Below are positions 13,786-17,909 of a stretch of DNA of 17,909 nt, piece by piece; within the stretch, counting starts at the first letter, position 1; each line of letters starts with the position of its first letter. The stretch is from Pseudomonadota bacterium. Lineage in GTDB: Bacteria; Pseudomonadota; Alphaproteobacteria; Rhodospirillales; 2-02-FULL-58-16. The stretch lies in the NCBI GenBank assembly GCA_022572335.1, contig JACZWD010000027.1, positions 1-17,909 on the forward strand, read 5' to 3'. Below the pieces are notes generated by a model, which saw only the letters and a program-made list of their open reading frames with translations, was not told where the DNA came from and searched no databases. A program made the translations under genes and the position numbers.

Positions 13786-16011
13786 TCAAAGGGTGATGGT
13801 CACCCGTGCGTCCCCTTCGCGTTTCAACACGTCGACGGTGACTTCCGAACCGTGGCGGCGCAAAAGGATGTCCAGACGGCTCTCGCCGAGGCGCAGTGAG
13901 CGGATAAGCACCTCATCGAGGAACCTTGGAAGCCGGGGACGCTGGAATCGAATTTCTCCGGCCCCGTGGTCGAACTCCAGGCCAAGACACGCCTGCATCA
14001 GTGCGAACGGCGCCGCGCTGGCCCATGCCTGGGGCGAGCATGCGACCGGATAATAAGTCGGCCCTTTCCCCTTGCGCCGCCTGAAGCCGCAAAACAGTTC
14101 CGGCAAACGGCGCAAATCCATATACACCGCAGCGTCGAAAAGACCGGTGAAAATTCGTTCAATGTTGTCAATAAGGCCGTATCGCGCCAGGCCAAGCGCG
14201 ATCAGAGCGTTGTCGTGCGGCCACACCGAGCCGTTGTGGTAGGACATGGGGTTGTATCGGGCCTGCGACGACGAAACCGTTCTGATGCCCCATCCGGAAA
14301 AGAACTCCTGCCCGAGCAGTATATTGGCCATGCTACGCGCCCGCTCCGGGTTGGCGATGCCCGTAAAAAGCACTTGCCCGGCATTTGACGTGCGCACCCG
14401 ACACGGCCTTTTTTCGCCGTCAAGGGCCAATGCGTACATTGATATATCGCCGCACCAAAAGGCCTCATCGAAACGTTCCTTGAGCTTCTGGGCCTGTTCC
14501 TCAAGGGTCGCCGCAACGGCGGCAAAGCCCAACGCGCGCGCCATTGCCGCCGCGTGACGCTTGGCGGCATACACGTACCCTTGAACCTCGCACAAAGCGA
14601 TGGGCCCGTCCGCCAAACGGCCGTCGGCATGGAAGATCGAGTCGTGGGAATCCTTCCAGCCCTGATTGGCAAGCCCGCTTTCGCTTTTCCCCTGGTACTC
14701 GACAAATCCGTCTTGGTCGGGATCGCCATAGGTGTCGATCCATGTAAGCGCGGCCTCGAGGTTGGGCCACAGTTTGCTGACGGTTTCCAGATCGCCGGTT
14801 CGCTCCCAATACATCCCGGCCAGCATGACGAAGAGCGGCGTCGTATCCACACCCCCGTAGTAGAGGCCAAACGGCACCTCGCCAAGACGCGCCATTTCGC
14901 CGCGGCGGGTTTCGTGCAGAATCTTGCCTGGTTCCGCGTCGGCGACCCGATCGTGTTTCTTGGCTTGGTTGGCAGCGAGAAACCTCAAAACGCCCTTGGC
15001 CACCCCGGGATCGATCCACAGCATCTCCATCGCGGTGATGATCCCGTCGCGCCCAAACGCCGTGCTGAACCAGGGGATGCCCGCATAGGGGTAAGGACCT
15101 TCCTCGGTCTCGGTCATCAGCATATAGAGGTCGGCCATCGAACGGCACAGAACCTCGTTGAAGATCTCGTTCGAGGTCGTGACCGTCGCCGCGTTGGCGG
15201 CGGCGTCGCGTGAAGATTTGCGCGCCTCGCGCAAACAGACGAAAAAATCCCGACCCTTTGTTTTTTCCACATCGCATTCGCCACATTTCACCGCCACGAA
15301 CAACGATTTCCGATCCTGGGGCTTGAGGTTCAGCTCGAAGGTGGCCGCCCCTTGATCCAAACTGTCCGGCGCCGGATCAAAATGGATGGTCGTGCACCGG
15401 ATGACGGAGTCGAGGCCCGTGTAGGTGAGGACGACGGTGTCAGGGCCTATGGTTTCTATCGACTGGCTGCCCCGCCTCGCGCGCCTGCGGCCGCGCACTT
15501 CGAAGAGATCGGCAAAGTCCCCGCCGAACAAGAAAATCAAGGTGATCACGTGCGGCCTGTCGTCGAAATTGCGGACTGCGATTCTCTCATGGCACTCGTC
15601 CTGCCAGAGAAACTTGGCCCGCGACATGTGGATGGTATCGCGGGGCAGGCGAAGGCAGTCGTTGTCAAAGATGTCGGGATTGGTGAGGTCGACGGTCAAC
15701 AGGCCGTTGTCGTCCTGCACCGCTGAACTCAACAGCAGCGGCCGCCGGCCGTTGATGCGCAGTTCGAAGCGGGACAGAAAGCGGGTATCCTCGTGGTACA
15801 AGCCGTCCGTGTGTCTTTCACTCGCAATGATATCTCCATACTGGTTGAAAACGCCGAAAGTGTCGCCATGCTTCAGGGTTTGCGGCCGCGATTCCTGGAC
15901 TGTGGGGACGCCGGGAATGTAAACCTGATAGGATGGACCGCTTGTTTGGAGGGCACTGGCCCCAGGCGAGGACGGAGGTTTTTCGTTCATACCCGGACCG
16001 CTTTCAGCCAT
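13786..16011 (-). CDS. amylo-alpha-1,6-glucosidase / glycogen-debranching-like protein
   Basis: A 741-residue protein with a bacterial GDE N-terminal beta domain (about 40-240: HGDTFGVFNQYGDI, GLYHEDTRFLSRFEL) and a C-terminal (alpha/alpha)6-barrel glucosidase domain (about 290-690). Barrel motifs include PWFSTAFGRDGIIT at 313-325, YYGGVDTTPLF at 384-394, NQGWKDSHDSIF at 449-460 and, later, YHNGSVWPHDNALIALG. It lacks the glucanotransferase half of eukaryotic debranching enzyme. Likely hydrolyses alpha-glucosidic bonds of a glucan or a glycosylated solute in the cytoplasm; no signal peptide is seen. The start is uncertain: Met1 or Met8 (15990), neither with a strong ribosome site. It follows the GT4 gene by 121 bp on the same strand. 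G+C is visibly lower than in the 7-13 kb operon. Confidence 0.88.
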   Translation of the reverse strand: MAESGPGMNEKPPSSPGASALQTSGPSYQVYIPGVPTVQESRPQTLKHGDTFGVFNQYGDIIASERHTDGLYHEDTRFLSRFELRINGRRPLLLSSAVQDDNGLLTVDLTNPDIFDNDCLRLPRDTIHMSRAKFLWQDECHERIAVRNFDDRPHVITLIFLFGGDFADLFEVRGRRRARRGSQSIETIGPDTVVLTYTGLDSVIRCTTIHFDPAPDSLDQGAATFELNLKPQDRKSLFVAVKCGECDVEKTKGRDFFVCLREARKSSRDAAANAATVTTSNEIFNEVLCRSMADLYMLMTETEEGPYPYAGIPWFSTAFGRDGIITAMEMLWIDPGVAKGVLRFLAANQAKKHDRVADAEPGKILHETRRGEMARLGEVPFGLYYGGVDTTPLFVMLAGMYWERTGDLETVSKLWPNLEAALTWIDTYGDPDQDGFVEYQGKSESGLANQGWKDSHDSIFHADGRLADGPIALCEVQGYVYAAKRHAAAMARALGFAAVAATLEEQAQKLKERFDEAFWCGDISMYALALDGEKRPCRVRTSNAGQVLFTGIANPERARSMANILLGQEFFSGWGIRTVSSSQARYNPMSYHNGSVWPHDNALIALGLARYGLIDNIERIFTGLFDAAVYMDLRRLPELFCGFRRRKGKGPTYYPVACSPQAWASAAPFALMQACLGLEFDHGAGEIRFQRPRLPRFLDEVLIRSLRLGESRLDILLRRHGSEVTVDVLKREGDARVTITL

Positions 16012-16132
16012 GAATGCGCCACGCCCGGCTTACCCACCGCGTCACGCCGGTTTTGCCGCGGGCGCCGGGGTGCCACACCGTGAATCGGCCGGCCCATGCC
16101 AGGGGGGGGCGTTCCCGCGCCCGGGGCCGGCG

Positions 16133-17185
16133 TTACGCCGCCTGTTTCGGCAGCCTCCTGGGTTCGGCCATCGAATGATAAATCGCCAGATAGTCCCTGG
16201 CCATCCGTTCCACACTGAACCGCTCCTCGAAACGCCTGCGGATACGATACCGGTCAAGCGCATCAAGGTTGCGGACGGCGTCGACAGCCTCGTCTATACC
16301 GCCGACGATGAAGCCGCTGACCCCCTCGTCGATCACCTCGGGAACGGACCCGCATCCGTAAGCGATCACCGGGGTCCCGCATGCCATTGCCTCGATCATC
16401 ACTAGGCCAAAGGGCTCGGGCCAGTCAATGGGGAACAGCAGCGCCCGGGCGTTGCCAAGAAAGCGGGCTTTTTCCTGCTCGCCTATCTCGCCCACAAACT
16501 CGATCAAAGGATGGCCGAGAAGGTGGCGGATGTGGTCCTCGAAATAAGACCGGTCGACGGCATCGACCTTTGCGGCGATCTTGAGCGTGATCCCGGCGCG
16601 GCGCGCAATTTCAATGGCGCGGTCCGCCCTCTTTTCCGGGCAGATGCGCCCAAGAAAAGCCAGATAGCCGCCGTTTGGCGAAGCCGAGAAGGGATAGATA
16701 TGCACGGGCAGGCCATGATGCACCATTCCGACCCAGTTGACCGGCGGCATTGGCAGCCTCTGATGCCGTGTGATCGAGACCAGAGGAATGTCGCAGAACT
16801 CTTCATAGAGTGGCTGCAGATCCGGCAGGTCCAGGCGTCCGTGAAGTGTGGTTACCATGCGCTCGGCAATATCACGGAATATGGGGAAATGTATGTGGTC
16901 GATGTGAAAATGCAGCACATCGAAGTCGCCGGCCTGGCGCCTCACTTTTTCGAGCATCACGATATTATGAGGAGAAGGATCCTGCATGCCGGAATCCAGC
17001 CTCAGGGCTTTTTCGGTGCAGGCAACAAGGGTGGCGGCAGTTTGGGAATCTCCGCTCGCAAACAACGTCACATCGTGGCCCTGGCGGACCAGTTCTTCCG
17101 TCAGGTAGGAAACAACGCGTTCCGTCCCTCCATAGAACTTCGGCGGAACGCTCTCGGTCAGCGGTGCAATTTGTGCGATTCTCAT
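16133..17185 (-). CDS. family 4 glycosyltransferase (GT-B fold)
   Basis: A 350-residue retaining GT4-type enzyme. The N-terminal donor/acceptor domain starts MRIAQIAPLTESVPPKFYGGTERVV, with the GGT loop at 19-21; the C-terminal half has the nucleotide-sugar EX7E motif, Glu257 to Glu265 in EPFGLVMIEA, followed by CGTPVIAYGCGSVPEVI. YLAFLGRICPEKR at 174-186 is the hinge segment. No membrane segment is seen, so it is cytoplasmic or peripheral. AGAGGA lies just upstream of the ATG at 17185. It is the first gene of a two-gene unit with the debranching-like protein; by memory, such pairs recur in alphaproteobacteria, often near stress-related sugar genes, but the product sugar is unknown. Composition is less G+C-rich than the main operon. 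Confidence 0.9.
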   Translation of the reverse strand: MRIAQIAPLTESVPPKFYGGTERVVSYLTEELVRQGHDVTLFASGDSQTAATLVACTEKALRLDSGMQDPSPHNIVMLEKVRRQAGDFDVLHFHIDHIHFPIFRDIAERMVTTLHGRLDLPDLQPLYEEFCDIPLVSITRHQRLPMPPVNWVGMVHHGLPVHIYPFSASPNGGYLAFLGRICPEKRADRAIEIARRAGITLKIAAKVDAVDRSYFEDHIRHLLGHPLIEFVGEIGEQEKARFLGNARALLFPIDWPEPFGLVMIEAMACGTPVIAYGCGSVPEVIDEGVSGFIVGGIDEAVDAVRNLDALDRYRIRRRFEERFSVERMARDYLAIYHSMAEPRRLPKQAA

Positions 17186-17308
17186 CTCGTGTCCTCTTTT
17201 TTTTCAGTTTGTTCGTTTTGCAAAGCACCATCGTGCGTTTCACACACCTGAAAAAGAGTGGATGTTTTTGCTGGGTTAATCCTCCTTTGAACGTTGGACG
17301 GTGGTGCT

Positions 17309-17324
17309 TCCGCCTTAAGGCGGA
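17309..17324. repeat. perfect 16-bp palindrome upstream of the GT4 gene
   Basis: TCCGCCTTAAGGCGGA, with further GGTG (17303-17306) and CACC (17325-17328) arms outside a 2-nt bulge. It is about 125 bp upstream of the GT4 start and could be an operator or a transcript-end structure. Confidence 0.5.
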
Positions 17325-17505
17325 CACCGAATGATCTGGTTCGAAAGGAACCGACGTCAAGCCCCATCCTGTGGACAAAATCGGCGACCATGGGAAGGGC
17401 CTCCGGCATTATGAAAAGTTGCAGAACCGTGCCGAAGGTTGAGCCACGGCTAATCATGTGGCCGATCCGGCGGCGGCTTTGCGCGCCGACCGAACGACTG
17501 CAATG

Positions 17506-17661
17506 GGTCCAGGCTGTGCGAAAACTCGGGTCGGAAAAGCGTCGGCGCAACAATAGATTTGGCAATAGAGGACGCGTGAATCATTATTGCCTGCGACCGC
17601 AGTTACGCGAATCAATGTTGCGCGCTCGGGCCTCGAAAATAGTTTTCACACACCCTGGGTC
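17506..17661 (+). mobile_element. 156-bp MITE-like element, copy 2
   Basis: Ends 17506-17526 and 17641-17661 are inverted repeats matching at 17 of 21 positions. The length equals copy 1 to the base. Shared internal blocks fall at the same offsets: GAATC-TTATTGC-type repeats at 17578-17590 and 17609-17621, and TCGAAAATAGTTTT at 17633-17646. Orientation is opposite to copy 1 on the chromosome. No coding capacity. TTTCACACACC also occurs alone at 17238-17248, possibly a further decayed end. Confidence 0.58.
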
Positions 17662-17846
17662 AACCCCGGTGGTTCGCCGAGTCGGTTACGGCTGACCGGT
17701 GTGGACCCGTGAGCGGACATCGCCACTCGCAACACCAGTCAATGAGCCCATGACCTGGGGCCGGGCCGCGCACATCGGCGAGTCATCGGCGGACATCGGC
17801 TGCGCCGGGGCGCCCGGCGCGACGGGTTGGGCGCCGATAAAACAAG

Positions 17847-17876
17847 CTGGCATATAATAAGCCGCCTTAGTATAAT
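17847..17876 (+). promoter_or_regulatory. candidate promoter giving a leaderless start
   Basis: CTGGCA (17847-17852), 18 bp, TATAAT (17871-17876, a perfect -10), then 6 bp to an ATG at 17883. Transcription would start at or next to the ATG. A second TATAAT lies at 17853-17858. Confidence 0.4.
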
Positions 17877-17882
17877 CGGCCC

Positions 17883-17909
17883 ATGCCCTCGGAAGACCTG
17901 AACCGAACC
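17883..17909 (+). CDS. possible gene start, 9 codons visible
   Basis: ATG followed by an open frame MPSEDLNRT to the window edge. Support comes only from the perfect TATAAT box 6 bp upstream; there is no Shine-Dalgarno site, consistent with leaderless translation. Too short to identify. Confidence 0.3.

Larger units (their letters stand above)
17186..17882. other. 697-bp intergenic region with palindrome and 156-bp element
   Basis: It holds the leader of the GT4 gene (T-rich on the plus strand at 17208-17220), a 16-bp palindrome (17309-17324), a 156-bp element (17506-17661), short repeats of GCGGACATCG (17713-17722 and about 17790), and a promoter-like pair of TATAAT boxes (17853, 17871). 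A purine site AAAGGAGG on the minus strand (about 17281-17288) has no start codon after it. Frames between 17330 and 17560 are open, but I recognise no protein. Confidence 0.55.

Noticed and set aside
17186..17300. Start of another gene after AAAGGAGG on the minus strand
   Set aside because: No ATG, GTG or TTG at a usable distance after the purine site.
17182..17565. Possible 127-residue minus-strand ORF with VADFVHRMGLDV
   Set aside because: It spans the palindrome, enters the 156-bp element and overlaps the GT4 leader; I recognise no family. A decayed gene fragment around 17335-17505 cannot be excluded.

Overview
The window is G+C-rich, with the dense gene packing, short overlaps and CoA/aconitase-type enzyme repertoire of an alphaproteobacterium, most likely Rhodospirillales-like. 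That placement is an inference from composition and gene families, not from a marker gene. I see no rRNA, tRNA, CRISPR array or intact transposase.

Layout. (1) 1-3.5 kb: an Asp/Glu racemase-family gene leaves the left edge on the minus strand. Divergent from it is a probable operon of a D-2-hydroxyacid dehydrogenase, an enoyl-CoA hydratase-family protein lacking one catalytic Glu, and an AEC-family transporter, followed by a 46-residue membrane ORF. (2) 3.5-5.3 kb: two divergent C-C lyase-type genes, an RraA/HMG-aldolase-like protein (minus) and an isocitrate lyase/PEP mutase-superfamily lyase with KRCGH (plus). (3) 5.4-6.6 kb: a GlnK-type PII gene with no amtB beside it, a strong bidirectional terminator hairpin, and a convergent lipoprotein gene whose promoter lies in an AT-rich island. 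(4) 7.3-13.4 kb: a tight six-gene operon, MmgE/PrpD - MaoC - acyl-CoA dehydrogenase - CaiB/BaiF CoA-transferase - aconitase-family large subunit - aconitase-family small subunit. (5) 13.8-17.2 kb: a minus-strand pair, GT4 glycosyltransferase then amylo-alpha-1,6-glucosidase-like protein, of visibly lower G+C. (6) The right edge, where a new gene probably begins with a leaderless-type promoter.

How the genes may work together: regions 1, 2 and 4 read as accessory catabolism of short, probably branched, hydroxy- or dicarboxylic acids. The six-gene operon can in principle activate an acid to its CoA ester, desaturate and hydrate it, then move a hydroxyl group by dehydration/rehydration; the nearby lyases could then release pyruvate-like products. 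This resembles parts of the methylcitrate and dimethylmalate pathways but matches neither, and the substrate is unknown.

The most unexpected structure is a pair of 156-bp elements (13513-13668 and 17506-17661) in opposite orientation. Each has about 21-bp terminal inverted repeats. They align end to end without gaps at about 61% identity by hand count, and they bracket the glycosyltransferase/glucosidase pair. They look like diverged MITE-type elements and may mark that pair as a mobile or formerly mobile cassette.
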